From the NCBI GenBank assembly GCA_003170275.1, contig PNAM01000106.1, forward strand, positions 377,114 through 441,113: a stretch of DNA of 64,000 nucleotides, in the 5' to 3' direction. The notes below the pieces were generated by a model, which was not told the DNA's origin, did not search any database, and saw only the letters and a program-made list of their open reading frames with translations. The DNA comes from Myxococcales bacterium. GTDB lineage: Bacteria; Myxococcota_A; Polyangia; Palsa-1104. Made by a program: the position numbers and the translations under genes. This document shows positions 8,628-17,632 of the stretch, piece by piece. Each line of letters opens with the position of its first letter. Positions within the stretch are counted from its first letter, which is position 1.

Positions 8628-9962
8628 TTACGCGGCCGTGTTCGAGCTCGCCCGACCTTGAGTGCACGCCTCGTGTGCGCGCTGCCAGGCCGCCTCCAGG
8701 TCGGCGCGGTCGAGCGCTACCAGCCCGGTCGCGGTCTCGCGGGCTGCGTCGGCATGGTCCGAGAGCGTCGGATGGAGAGACGCCGGCATTCGCGCCGCGA
8801 GCCGCCGGATTACGTCGAGTTGGCGGATCAACACAGCGGGAGTCGTGGCCGAGGCCTGGCGGATCTGATCGAACGCCAGCTTGATCAGGCGCTCGAGCCG
8901 GACCGCAGGCATCCACACGCGCAGCTCGCCGGCAAGGTCGTACCAGTTCCCTTCGAGTGCCGGCCTCTCGGCGAGCACGAGCAGCGCGTCGCCGAGCCAA
9001 TCGACGCACGCGACGCCGGTGAAGGTGTCGTTGACCGCGGGGCTGAGCGCGCGGATCGCGATCTCGACGATCTGCGCGATGCCGAACTCACTGTCCTGAC
9101 TCATCGTACGGTGACGGCCGATCTTCACCGCGCGCTCGATGATCGGCTCCAGCGCTGCAGCGCGGTCCTTCGGATTGACCGCCGCGAGTGGCTCGCCGCG
9201 CAGCACGAACTGCCCAGGCCGGAAGTGCAAGGTCACCCGCGCGCCCTCCCGCCGGGCCGCGCCGACCAATGTCACATGATCGACGTGTTGCAGGTAGCCA
9301 CTGCTAGCGCAAGCCACTCTGGCGCCGGCCGCGGCCTCGCGCACGATTGCCGCATCGTCGGGAGGCTCGCCCGTGCCCTCGCCGTGTCCGCGCACGTGGG
9401 CGCCAGCCGAGGATGCGTAGACGTCGTCCGCGATGCGCGCGACCAGGTCTGGATTCTGAATCGAGATCGCGATTCGATGGCTGTAGTAGACGAGAAATCC
9501 AAAGCTCCCGACGACCAGCACCCAGCCCGTGATCAGCGAGACCTGGGGGATGAACGAGGACGTCGCGTCCTGGTGGGTCACGAGGAACACGAGGCACAGA
9601 TAGACGAACGTGCCCATGAACAGCCCGATCGTCACCTGCGTGACCCAATCTTGGAGGAATCGATATAGTAGACGAGGCCCGAACAGCGTCGCCACCATCG
9701 ACAGGACGAGCAGTGCGACCGAGAAGATCAGCGCGAGCACCGTGGCCACCGCACCCATCGTCGCCGACAAGATCGCGCGGGCGTCGTCGATGCCGCCCAT
9801 GGTCAGCCACGACGGGATTTGGATGTACCCATATTTGGCGAGAACGTCGATGAAAGTGGTCAGGCCGAACAGCCCGAGCGCTGCCAGCGAGAGCCGCAGC
9901 GGGATGCGCCACAGGTTGATGTCTCGCTGCGAGCGCAGCTTGGTGGGACGCGGGGCGAGCAT
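8628..9962 (-). CDS. DUF2254 predicted membrane protein
   Basis: This 444-residue protein has about four N-terminal membrane helices (residues of about 20-165) followed by a soluble C-terminal part. The layout and segments such as RAILSATMGAVATVLALIFS, FGIAQIVEIAIRALSPAVND and DTFTGVACVDWLGDALLV fit DUF2254. The family's function is unknown. The ATG at 9962 follows AGAGGAGATAGCA, an excellent ribosome site, so this start is preferred although the frame stays open 270 bases further upstream. Confidence 0.85.
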   Translation of the reverse strand: MLAPRPTKLRSQRDINLWRIPLRLSLAALGLFGLTTFIDVLAKYGYIQIPSWLTMGGIDDARAILSATMGAVATVLALIFSVALLVLSMVATLFGPRLLYRFLQDWVTQVTIGLFMGTFVYLCLVFLVTHQDATSSFIPQVSLITGWVLVVGSFGFLVYYSHRIAISIQNPDLVARIADDVYASSAGAHVRGHGEGTGEPPDDAAIVREAAAGARVACASSGYLQHVDHVTLVGAARREGARVTLHFRPGQFVLRGEPLAAVNPKDRAAALEPIIERAVKIGRHRTMSQDSEFGIAQIVEIAIRALSPAVNDTFTGVACVDWLGDALLVLAERPALEGNWYDLAGELRVWMPAVRLERLIKLAFDQIRQASATTPAVLIRQLDVIRRLAARMPASLHPTLSDHADAARETATGLVALDRADLEAAWQRAHEACTQGRASSNTAA

Positions 9963-10184
9963 TGCTATCTCCTCTGGCTTACGTGCGAACAGGCTGAACG
10001 ACCGCTCCGATTGGAGATAGCCCACGTCGCCGCCGAGGTCGAGCACGATGAATGGCCTCGGCGCGTAGGCCAGTGCCAGGCGCAGGCGGAGCGCCGGGTG
10101 ATCGTCGGCGAACCAGGCGCCTGCGTGCGCTAGCGATCCCAGGAGCAGGGTGGCCGCGATGGCCATGCGCGAGCCGCAGCGCAT
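9963..10184 (-). pseudogene. In-frame signal-peptide/beta-strand relic fused ahead of DUF2254
   Basis: Upstream of the preferred DUF2254 start the same frame codes for a signal peptide (MAIAATLLLGSLAHAGA) and about 50 residues with alternating hydrophobic strands (LRLRLALAYAPRPFIVLDLG). This resembles the N-terminus of an outer-membrane barrel protein. It is either the remnant of a deleted gene or, less likely, a real N-terminal extension. The rest of 9963-10244 holds nothing else recognisable. Confidence 0.4.
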
Positions 10185-10244
10185 GGGCTCATTGTATGCT
10201 CGCTGGCGCCTCACCGGCGTTCGTGCTTCCATGCCAGGCGCTCA

Positions 10245-10982
10245 ATGGAGGACTGGCTCCTCATGCTCGACTCGGCGGGCCGCGTGATCGCCACCGGCGG
10301 CGGGGCCCCGCGCGAGCTGATGGACGCGGCGCTCCTCGAGGATCAGGCGGTCGGACGCGAGATACGCGAGGCGGCCGCCCGCTTGCTGGCCCGCCTTCGC
10401 AACCCGCTGCGCACCGCAACGCTCGAACGCGAGGTGCTGGCCTCCACCGACCGCGCGCGCCCAACCGTGGAGCTGCTGGCGGCGGCGGCCGTCCCGATCC
10501 GCAACCAGGCCGTCGACCTGTCCGCGATCGTCAACCGCGCGCTCGACAGTCTCGCCCGCCAGGCGCGCGAACGCGGGGTCGCGCTTTCGATCGAGAGCGC
10601 CTCGTCGCTGCCCTCGCGGATCCTACTCGACCCGGAGAAGCTGGCGTGGGCGACGGCGACGCTGGTTGGTACCGCCCTTAGGTACGTGCGGACGGGCACC
10701 ACGCGAGGGCCTGGCGGCAACATTCGAGTGACGCTCTCTTATGACCGCCTCGAGGCTGCGGCGATCATCGGGGTCGCCGACGACGGCCCCGGCATGCCGG
10801 CGGCGACGGTGGAGGAGCTGTTTGCGCGGAACGGCTTGCCGCAGGCGACCGGGCTGGCACTGCGCCTGATCCACGACGTGGTCACCGCGGGCGGCGGCGA
10901 GGTCTCGGTGCGCAGCAGCGTGGACCTCGCATCGCACGGGACGGTGGTCACGCTCCGCTTTCCCGCCGCCGAGGTGACGTAG
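10245..10982 (+). CDS. Degenerate histidine-kinase-like ATPase-domain protein
   Basis: The protein has 245 residues with no membrane helix. The C-terminal half looks like a HATPase_c fold: ADDGPGMP (178-185) is the G1 box, and GLALRLIHDVVTAGGGEVSV matches the end of such domains. Two expected features are missing. The dimerisation region (about 35-105) has no phospho-acceptor His, and the N-box reads LVGTALRYV with Thr143 where Asn normally sits. It may bind nucleotide weakly or serve as a regulatory module. It ends three bases before the permease start, so the two genes form an operon. Confidence 0.65.
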   Translation: MEDWLLMLDSAGRVIATGGGAPRELMDAALLEDQAVGREIREAAARLLARLRNPLRTATLEREVLASTDRARPTVELLAAAAVPIRNQAVDLSAIVNRALDSLARQARERGVALSIESASSLPSRILLDPEKLAWATATLVGTALRYVRTGTTRGPGGNIRVTLSYDRLEAAAIIGVADDGPGMPAATVEELFARNGLPQATGLALRLIHDVVTAGGGEVSVRSSVDLASHGTVVTLRFPAAEVT

Positions 10983-10985
10983 CGC

Positions 10986-12857
10986 ATGTCGATCCTCGAC
11001 TGGCTGCTCGGGCGAGCGCTCGCCACCCACGAAGAGGAGCAACAGCAACTCGGACCGACCGCCGGCATCCCGGTGCTCGGGCTCGACGCGCTCTCCTCGG
11101 CGGCCTACGGCCCCGAGGCCGCGCTCACCCTGCTCCTCCCGCTCGGCGCCCTGGGCCTTCGCTGGGTGGGGCCGATCACGCTGCTCATCGTCGTCATCCT
11201 CTCCATTGTCTACTTCTCGTACCGGCAGACCATTGCCGCGTATCCCGGCGGCGGCGGATCCTACACGGTCGCGAGCGAGAACCTCGGCCCGCGCTTCGCG
11301 CTGCTCGCCGGCGCCGCGCTCGCGCTCGACTACGTGCTCAACGTCGCAGTCGGCATCTCCGCCGGGGTGGGCGCGCTGATCTCCGCGGTCCCGTCGCTCT
11401 TGCCACACACGCTGCTCTTGTGCCTCGGGATCCTGTTGCTGCTCACGCTGATCAACCTGCGTGGGCTTCGCGAATCGGGAATCGCGTTTCTCCTCCCAAC
11501 CTACGCGTTCGTCGGCACGCTCGGCGTCGTAATCCTCATCGGTGTCGTCAAGGCGATCGCCGGCGGCGGGCACCCCACGGCGGTCTCGCCGCCGCCTGCG
11601 CTGCCGGCCGCCACACAGGCGGCGAGCCTATGGATCCTCATGCGCGCGTTCGCCAGCGGCTGCACGGCCATGACCGGCGTCGAGGCGGTCTCGAACGGCG
11701 TCCCCATCTTCCGGCAGCCGCGAATACAGATGGCGCAGAAGACCCTCACGGCGATCATCGCACTCCTCATCGTGCTACTGGCCGGGATCGCGTACCTCTC
11801 GTGGGCCTACGGCATCGGCGCCACCGACCCGGGCAAGCCGGGCTACCAGAGCGTGCTCTCGATGCTGGTCGCCGCGGTGGTCGGCCGCGGTTTGTTCTAC
11901 TACGTCACCCTGGGCGCGATCGTGACCGTGCTCGCGCTCTCGGCGAACACCAGCTTCGCCGACTTCCCGCGATTGTGCCGCGTGCTCGCCAACGATCGCT
12001 ATCTGCCGGGCTCGTTCGCCGTGCGCGGGCGTCGGTTGGTGTTCTCGCAGGGCATCTTCTTGCTCGCAGTGCTGTCCGGCGCGCTCTTGATCGGGTTCGG
12101 CGGGATCACCGATCGCCTCATCCCGCTGTTCGCGATCGGGGCGTTTCTCGCGTTCACGCTCTCGCAGGCGGGGATGGTCGTGCACTGGCGGAAGCTCGGC
12201 GGCAAGGGCGCACGAACGTCCCTCCTCATCAATGGGGCGGGCGCAGTGGCGACGGGGATCACGCTGGTGGTGGTCGCCGTCTCGAAGTTCGCCGAAGGCG
12301 CTTGGCTCACCATCGTCGTCGTGCCGCTGCTGGTGTTTTTCTTCTCCCGCGTAAACCGGCACTACCTGCGTGTCGCGCAACAGATCGCCACCATCGCGCC
12401 GCTCGAGCTGCCCGAGCTCACGGCGCCCATCGCCGTCGTCGCCGCCGGTTCCTGGTCGAAGCTGACCCAGCAGGCGCTCAAGTTCGCGCTGCGGCTGACC
12501 ACCGACGTGTACGTCGTGCAGATCCGCACCGAGCGCGACGTCATCGAGGATCTCGCCGACAGCTGGGACCTCCTCATCGGCAATCCGGCGCGCGCCGCCG
12601 GCATCCCACCGCCCAAGCGCGTGACCCTCACCTCCGACGTGCGACGCTTCTTCGGGCCGTTCGTCGACTTCGTGCAGAAACTCGAGCATGACAATCCGGG
12701 CAAGGACATCGTCGTCGTCATCCCGGATCTGGTGATGAGTCACTGGTACGAGAACATCCTGCACAACAACCGCGGCGCGTTCCTGCGCACGCTCCTGCGG
12801 ATGCGCTGCGGCTCGCGCACCGTGGTGGTGAACACACCGTTTCACCTGCAAGAGTAG
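10986..12857 (+). CDS. APC-superfamily permease, KimA (YdaO)-like
   Basis: The protein has 623 residues, about 12 membrane helices and a cytoplasmic C-terminal domain of about 170 residues. The N-terminus contains GLDALSSAAYGPE, close to the conserved segment of the KimA/YdaO branch of APC transporters, followed by YPGGGGSYTVASENLG. KimA proteins are proton-coupled potassium importers; other members move amino acids, so the substrate here is inferred. The partner gene upstream is a histidine-kinase-like protein, which suggests local control of the transporter. Confidence 0.8.
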   Translation: MSILDWLLGRALATHEEEQQQLGPTAGIPVLGLDALSSAAYGPEAALTLLLPLGALGLRWVGPITLLIVVILSIVYFSYRQTIAAYPGGGGSYTVASENLGPRFALLAGAALALDYVLNVAVGISAGVGALISAVPSLLPHTLLLCLGILLLLTLINLRGLRESGIAFLLPTYAFVGTLGVVILIGVVKAIAGGGHPTAVSPPPALPAATQAASLWILMRAFASGCTAMTGVEAVSNGVPIFRQPRIQMAQKTLTAIIALLIVLLAGIAYLSWAYGIGATDPGKPGYQSVLSMLVAAVVGRGLFYYVTLGAIVTVLALSANTSFADFPRLCRVLANDRYLPGSFAVRGRRLVFSQGIFLLAVLSGALLIGFGGITDRLIPLFAIGAFLAFTLSQAGMVVHWRKLGGKGARTSLLINGAGAVATGITLVVVAVSKFAEGAWLTIVVVPLLVFFFSRVNRHYLRVAQQIATIAPLELPELTAPIAVVAAGSWSKLTQQALKFALRLTTDVYVVQIRTERDVIEDLADSWDLLIGNPARAAGIPPPKRVTLTSDVRRFFGPFVDFVQKLEHDNPGKDIVVVIPDLVMSHWYENILHNNRGAFLRTLLRMRCGSRTVVVNTPFHLQE

Positions 12858-12882
12858 GAGAGCGGCCGCTCCACCGCACGCA

Positions 12883-13773
12883 CTAGGAGCGCAACGGCGG
12901 CAGACCGGCGGCCTCGCGCGGAATCAGCGCGAGCGCAGACCAGTCCTTTTGCGCGTGGCCCTTGGCGATCGCCTCGATCATATGGTCGTGCACCAGGCTG
13001 GCCAGCGGCAGCGGCGCGTGCAGCTGGTCGCCCGCCGCCAGCACCAGCGACACGTCCTTCAGGCCCAGCTCCAGGCGGAATGCCGCGGGCTCGAATTCAG
13101 CGCGCGCGATCCGGTCGCCGTAGCTCTTGAACACCGGCGAGCCGACCATGGTGCGGCCGAGCATGTCGATCAGCTTCTCTGGCGCGATGCCGGCCTTCTC
13201 GGCCAGCGCGGTCGTCTCCCCCAGGATCTCGATGGTGTTGGCCATGATCAGATTGGCGATCAACTTGGTGAGGTGCGCGTGCACCGCGGTGTCGGCGACG
13301 ATCGCATGCGTCGCGATGGCGTCGAAGATGGACTGGGACCGCCGCACCACCTCGGGCTCGCCGCCCGCCAGCACGAACAGCTCGCCGCGCTCGGCCGCGT
13401 CGGGGCGCCCCAGTACCGGGGCGCCGATGTAGTGCGTGCGCCTCGCCGTGTGCCGCTCGGTCAGTGTACTTGCCAGCGAGAACGAGATGGTGCTGGTACC
13501 GAGGTGGACCGCGCCCTCGCTCATGGCGTCGAGAAAGCCGTCGGGGCCGAACGTGACCGCTTGCACCGCCTCGTCGTTTGCCAGCGAGGTCATCACGAAC
13601 GGCGCGCCGGTGGCCGCCTCGCGCGGGGTGCTGCACACCTGCAGGCCGGGGCTCGACGTGGTCCGCCCCGGCGTGCGATTCCAGACGCGCAGCTGGAAAC
13701 CCGCCTGCTGCAGCCGGTGGACCATCGCCCGTCCCATGTGACCCAACCCGAGAAACGCCACTGTAGTCGCCAT
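12883..13773 (-). CDS. NAD(P)-dependent beta-hydroxyacid dehydrogenase family protein
   Basis: This 296-residue protein resembles 3-hydroxyisobutyrate dehydrogenases and related imine reductases. The N-terminal Rossmann fold has VAFLGLGHMGRAM, the dinucleotide loop. The catalytic Lys is in HLTKLIANLIMANTIEILGE, and the C-terminal helical domain has GLKDVSLVLAAGDQ. The substrate cannot be told. The ATG at 13773 is chosen because GGAGGTG lies eight bases upstream; the frame opens slightly earlier. It lies 36 bases after the alcohol dehydrogenase gene on the same strand and probably shares its transcript. Confidence 0.85.
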   Translation of the reverse strand: MATTVAFLGLGHMGRAMVHRLQQAGFQLRVWNRTPGRTTSSPGLQVCSTPREAATGAPFVMTSLANDEAVQAVTFGPDGFLDAMSEGAVHLGTSTISFSLASTLTERHTARRTHYIGAPVLGRPDAAERGELFVLAGGEPEVVRRSQSIFDAIATHAIVADTAVHAHLTKLIANLIMANTIEILGETTALAEKAGIAPEKLIDMLGRTMVGSPVFKSYGDRIARAEFEPAAFRLELGLKDVSLVLAAGDQLHAPLPLASLVHDHMIEAIAKGHAQKDWSALALIPREAAGLPPLRS

Positions 13774-13809
13774 TGCGCACCTCCAGAGCAAAGGCTTAAG
13801 CGCAACAGC

Positions 13810-14820
13810 TCATGGGACCAATACCGCGCGTCCTTCGATCTCGCCGCGCTTCAGGCTGGCCAACGCCGCTTCGGCTTGCGTCAATGGGAAGGTCTCGGTG
13901 ACCGCCTTGAGCTTGCCGGCGGCGGCGAGCCCGAGCACCTCGCGCATCTGCTGGCGGGAACCGATGACCGACCCTGCGATTGTTTTCTCCTCGACGAACG
14001 CGAAGGCGCCGAGGTCGGCTTGCACGCCGATGACGATGATGCCACCAGGCTTGGTTGCAGCGATCGCCTGGCGCGCTACCGCGGTCGACGGAGCGAACAC
14101 GATGCTCGCGTCGACACCGCCCTCCTTGCGCAACAAGCTCGCCGGATCTGCTCGCGAGGCATCGAGCGGGCGCGCGCCGAGGCGTTCGGCTAGATGAAGG
14201 TGTCGGCTGCCGCGGCTTACGGCGATGGTCTCGGCGCCGGTCAGCCGCGCGATTTGCAGCGCCATGTGCCCGACGCCGCCGATGCCGAAGACGGCGACGC
14301 GTCGGCCGGGACCCAGGCGCGCCTTGGCGACTGCCGCATAGGCGGTGACGCCCGGGCAGAACAGCGGCGCGGCCTCGATATCGCCGATCGCATCGGGGAG
14401 GGCGTAGGCGTGCGCTTCCTTCGCGAGCACGTACTCGGCGTAGCCACCGTCGAGGGTCTCGCCGGTAATCTGCTTCTCCGGGCAGAGCTGCTCGCGGCCG
14501 GTGAGGCAGTACTCGCAGCGCCCGCAGCTGGACCAGAGCGGTTGAATTCCGACGCGCGCGCCGACCGCGAACGTGGTCACGCCTTCACCGACGGCGGCAA
14601 CCTTGCCGACGATCTCGTGGCCCGGCACGATCGGAGACTTGCCCGGCACGCCCACGGCCATCCAGTCGCCTTCGATCATGTGCAGGTTCGATCGGCAGAC
14701 ACCGCAGGCGGTCACGCGCACCAGGATCTCCCCGTAGGCGGGCAGTGGGGTCGGCACCTCCGTGAGTCGAAGCGGGTGGCTCTCGATGGGGCCCGGTTTG
14801 TCGAGGACGATTGCCTTCAT
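13810..14820 (-). CDS. Zinc-dependent alcohol dehydrogenase (MDR family)
   Basis: The protein has 336 residues with the medium-chain dehydrogenase layout. Catalytic zinc ligands are in ACGVCRSNLH (Cys42) and PGHEI (His68-Glu69). The structural zinc site is CGRCEYCLTGREQLC. The NAD(P)-binding loop is VFGIGGVGHMALQ. The usual Asp after the zinc cysteine (GVCxTDLH) is Asn here. It oxidises an alcohol or reduces an aldehyde; the substrate is unknown. AGGAAG precedes the ATG. The downstream gene is a second NAD(P)-dependent oxidoreductase. Confidence 0.9.
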   Translation of the reverse strand: MKAIVLDKPGPIESHPLRLTEVPTPLPAYGEILVRVTACGVCRSNLHMIEGDWMAVGVPGKSPIVPGHEIVGKVAAVGEGVTTFAVGARVGIQPLWSSCGRCEYCLTGREQLCPEKQITGETLDGGYAEYVLAKEAHAYALPDAIGDIEAAPLFCPGVTAYAAVAKARLGPGRRVAVFGIGGVGHMALQIARLTGAETIAVSRGSRHLHLAERLGARPLDASRADPASLLRKEGGVDASIVFAPSTAVARQAIAATKPGGIIVIGVQADLGAFAFVEEKTIAGSVIGSRQQMREVLGLAAAGKLKAVTETFPLTQAEAALASLKRGEIEGRAVLVP

Positions 14821-14865
14821 GAGCGCTTCCTATGCACCCAGCGCCGCGGATCCAGGTTGATCGGA

Positions 14866-14950
14866 CAAGACGCGACGCAGCGGTGAGAGCGGCCGTCACC
14901 AGGTCGTCGAGATCCATCGGCTTGCTGAAGACCGCGAACGCGCCTCGAGC
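14866..14950 (-). pseudogene. Relic of a response-regulator receiver tail
   Basis: Translation gives ARGAFAVFSKPMDLDDLV, followed by TAALTAASRLV. This matches the end of a CheY-like domain, where the conserved Lys-Pro is followed by the last helix. There is no room for the rest of a receiver domain: the EXORDIUM-like gene stops 15 bases before, in the same frame. It is best read as the leftover 3' end of a deleted gene. Confidence 0.45.
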
Positions 14951-14965
14951 ACCACCCCTCGCCGG

Positions 14966-15823
14966 CTACGGAAGGCTCTGCACGCACATCCCGGTGCCCT
15001 GGTTGGCCCAGTTCTCCTGGATCAAGTAGTTGCGTGGGCCGAGCTTCAGGTTCGCCTTGGACCCGTTCGGCGCCAGGTACGTGGTGCCGTATTGGTTGAC
15101 GCACTTGTCGGCGTTCTCTTGCTCGTTGGCGTCGAACCATCCGTTGTGGTCCGGATCGGTGGCCGTCCCGTCGAGCTCGTGCGCGATCACCGAAGCCATG
15201 CCGTCGGCCGGCGGGTTCTTGTTGGGGCTCGACGTGACCTGCGCCTCGCACAGGCTCGGGCACTGCTCGCCCGGATCGCCGACGAAGGCGTACTTGATGT
15301 CGGTCGCGCCGAGCTGCTTGTGATCGTGCCAGCCGCAGTACGCGCTGCAGAAGCCGGAGCTCTCCTTCACCTCGGGCGTGGTGAGCACGTAGTACAGCGC
15401 GTTGTTGTCGCGCGGCAGCCGATTGGACTCGATGGCGCTCGACACGATCGTGAAGATGTCGTCGTCGGCGAGCGTCTTGCCCTTGCTGTAGTTGTCGGTG
15501 GTGCTGCCGGCGAACTTCACCGAGTTCTCCACTGCGCCGGCCGCGTCGCTGTAGGTCGTGTTGATCGCGTAATACGGCGAGCCACCGAGGTTCGACGCCA
15601 GATCAGTGAGGATCGCGCCGGCGGTGTTGCTCGACCAGTTGCCGTACCAGATGTAATAGATGTTGAAGGTGCCGTGGATCACCGGCCCGCCGTGATCGTA
15701 GATCATCGAGCCAACGACCGCGCCGTTGTCCCGCATGACGTGAATCTTGGGCCCCGCGTCCGGCGTCGCCGAGCAGCCGAACAGGACCAACCCGCAGAGC
15801 CCAATTTGAAGTGCCCGCCACAT
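14966..15823 (-). CDS. EXORDIUM/PHI-1-like secreted lipoprotein
   Basis: The protein has 285 residues with a lipoprotein signal (LCGLVLFGC, then SATPDAG). The body follows the plant phosphate-induced-1/EXORDIUM family: YDHGGPVIHGTFNIYYIWYG near the start, NYSKGKTLADDDIFTIVSSA, a Cys-rich middle (SGFCSAYCGWHD), and MASVIAHELDGTATDPDHNG near the end. Plant members are extracellular and promote growth; their biochemical activity is unsettled. The ATG at 15823 follows TTGGAGG, although the frame opens earlier. Its stop is followed by the receiver relic, and it is divergent from the TMTC-like gene. Confidence 0.75.
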   Translation of the reverse strand: MWRALQIGLCGLVLFGCSATPDAGPKIHVMRDNGAVVGSMIYDHGGPVIHGTFNIYYIWYGNWSSNTAGAILTDLASNLGGSPYYAINTTYSDAAGAVENSVKFAGSTTDNYSKGKTLADDDIFTIVSSAIESNRLPRDNNALYYVLTTPEVKESSGFCSAYCGWHDHKQLGATDIKYAFVGDPGEQCPSLCEAQVTSSPNKNPPADGMASVIAHELDGTATDPDHNGWFDANEQENADKCVNQYGTTYLAPNGSKANLKLGPRNYLIQENWANQGTGMCVQSLP

Positions 15824-15893
15824 CTGCTGCCTCCAACAGTCGCGGAACGTAACAGCGGTACCTACCAGCGTCAAAGCGAATCGCCCCGGCATT

Positions 15894-15905
15894 TGACAGC
15901 TGTCA
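15894..15905. promoter_or_regulatory. 12-bp palindrome between divergent genes
   Basis: TGACAGCTGTCA is a perfect palindrome and overlaps a TTGACA (15893-15898) upstream of the TMTC-like gene. It could be a regulator site for either divergent gene. No regulator gene is adjacent. Confidence 0.3.
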
Positions 15906-15934
15906 TTTCTGAATGCTACGTCGCAATTTGGGCC

Positions 15935-17614
15935 ATGCCCTCCGCCCCATCGCCGGCGTCACGATTCAGTTGGGCGGCGCCGCTGTGCGCCCTGGCCGGC
16001 GTCGCCGTCTATCTGAACGCACTCGGCAACCCGTTCGTCTACGACGACCGCACCACCATCGTGAACAACCCGTCGATCCGCCACCTGGGGAACCTCGGCG
16101 GCATCTTTCGCTTCGACCCCAAGCGCCCGGTGGTCAACTTCTCGTACGCGCTCAACTACGCCTGGTCGGGACTCTCGCCGCTCGGCTACCAGCTCACCAA
16201 CGTCCTGCTTCATGCGCTCAACATCGTGCTCCTGTTCCACCTCGTCGAGCGGGCGCTGGAGGATTCCGAGGCACGCCGCGCCGGCTCGGGGCGCGCTCCA
16301 TCGCAAGCGGCGCTGGCGGCGGCGTTGCTGTGCGCGGTGCACCCGCTGTTGTCCGAGGCCATCGGCTACACCAGCGCCCGCTCGGGCGTCTTGTGCGCGT
16401 CGTTCTCGCTGGCGGCGCTGCTCTGCATGCGGCGCGGCCTGGTCGACAGGCGCCCGCGCTGGGTGGCTGCGGCGCTGGCGGCGATGGTGTTCGGCATGGC
16501 CTGCAAGGAGACGGCGGCGCTGCTGCCGTTCGCCTTCGTGGCCTACGATTGGCTGCTCTTGCCTTCGGATCCCGACGCGCGTCGGCGGCGGTTGTTGCGC
16601 CTGCACCTGCCACTGGTCGCGCTGATCGCCGTCGCTGGCGGCGCCCGCCTGGTGCTGTTTGCGCGGCTCGAGCTGTCGGGGATCCGCCCGTTTTCGGACC
16701 ACCTCCTGACCCAGCTTCCGATCTTCTGGCGCTATTTCGCGCTATTCGTCGCGCCATTGTCGCTATCGCTCGCGCATTCAGTGCGGGTCATTCACGATCC
16801 ATTCGACGGAGTCGTCGTGATATCGGTGGCGGCGTTATTGGTGATATTGGCAGCGGCCTGGCGGATTCGCCGGCGAGCGCCGGCGGTGACCTTCGGCGTG
16901 GTCTGGTATCTCCTGTTCATGGCGCCCTCGAGCATCATCCCGCTGGCCGAGCACATGAGTGAGCACCGCACCTACGAAGCGAGCTTCGGGCTGTTTATCA
17001 TTGCTGGAGTGGGTTGGTCGGCGCTGCGCGCGCGCTACCACAGAGGTGCGCAGCTGGCGGGAGTGGCTGCGTTGTTGGCGATGGCCGCGCTCACCCTCGC
17101 GCGCAATCGGGTGTGGTCGGCGCCCATCTCCTTGTGGCAAGACGCGGTCGCCAAGGCCCCCGATCTATGGACCGCTCATTATGCGCTGGCGAATGAATAT
17201 CAATATGACGGCCAATTCCAAAACGCGATTACTCAATATGGAGCGGCCATTCGATTGCAGCCGAGCCAGCGAGCCATCGTCAACGTCGGCACCTGCCTGG
17301 CCCAGCTCGGCCGCCTCGACGAGGCTGCGCGGATGTACCAGATGGCGCTGCAGGTGGGTCCCGGGCCCGATCCCTACTTCAACCTCGGGCTCCTCGAGGT
17401 GGCGCGCCACCACCCAGCAGAGGCGCGCGACGACTTTCTCCAGGTCATCGCGCTCGACGCCAACAACCTGCTCGCGCGCAAGGCGCTGGTCGATCTCTAC
17501 GACTCGGAGCTGCACGACCCGCCGGCCGCGCTCCGTCTCTGTCGCGAGATCGCGGCCATCGATCCCACCACCGACGGCGTCGCCGAGTGCTTGCGCGCTC
17601 ACGCCGCGCCGTGA
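15935..17614 (+). CDS. TMTC-like membrane protein with C-terminal TPRs
   Basis: The protein has 559 residues. About ten membrane helices (residues of about 12-400) are followed by TPR repeats (about 410-545, for example AHYALANEYQYDGQFQNAITQYGAAIRLQP). The N-terminal stretch NALGNPFVYDDRTTIVNNPSIR and the layout match the TMTC/DUF1736 group related to GT-C mannosyltransferases. An enzymatic role is possible but unproven. The ATG at 15935 has no clear ribosome site; the open frame further upstream overlaps the opposite EXORDIUM-like gene and is a shadow. A locally AT-richer patch lies at about 17170-17270. Confidence 0.8.
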   Translation: MPSAPSPASRFSWAAPLCALAGVAVYLNALGNPFVYDDRTTIVNNPSIRHLGNLGGIFRFDPKRPVVNFSYALNYAWSGLSPLGYQLTNVLLHALNIVLLFHLVERALEDSEARRAGSGRAPSQAALAAALLCAVHPLLSEAIGYTSARSGVLCASFSLAALLCMRRGLVDRRPRWVAAALAAMVFGMACKETAALLPFAFVAYDWLLLPSDPDARRRRLLRLHLPLVALIAVAGGARLVLFARLELSGIRPFSDHLLTQLPIFWRYFALFVAPLSLSLAHSVRVIHDPFDGVVVISVAALLVILAAAWRIRRRAPAVTFGVVWYLLFMAPSSIIPLAEHMSEHRTYEASFGLFIIAGVGWSALRARYHRGAQLAGVAALLAMAALTLARNRVWSAPISLWQDAVAKAPDLWTAHYALANEYQYDGQFQNAITQYGAAIRLQPSQRAIVNVGTCLAQLGRLDEAARMYQMALQVGPGPDPYFNLGLLEVARHHPAEARDDFLQVIALDANNLLARKALVDLYDSELHDPPAALRLCREIAAIDPTTDGVAECLRAHAAP

Positions 17615-17632
17615 CGTCCGAGTGCGTCTGAG

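Noticed and set aside
8049..9668. Plus-strand open frame of 539 codons overlapping tRNA-Leu and the DUF2254 gene
   Set aside because: It starts inside the tRNA and has shadow composition. DUF2254 on the other strand has a good ribosome site and membrane helices.
15092..15934. N-terminal extension of the TMTC-like protein by 281 codons
   Set aside because: The extension lies opposite the EXORDIUM-like gene and has shadow composition. The real protein starts at 15935, just before its first helix.
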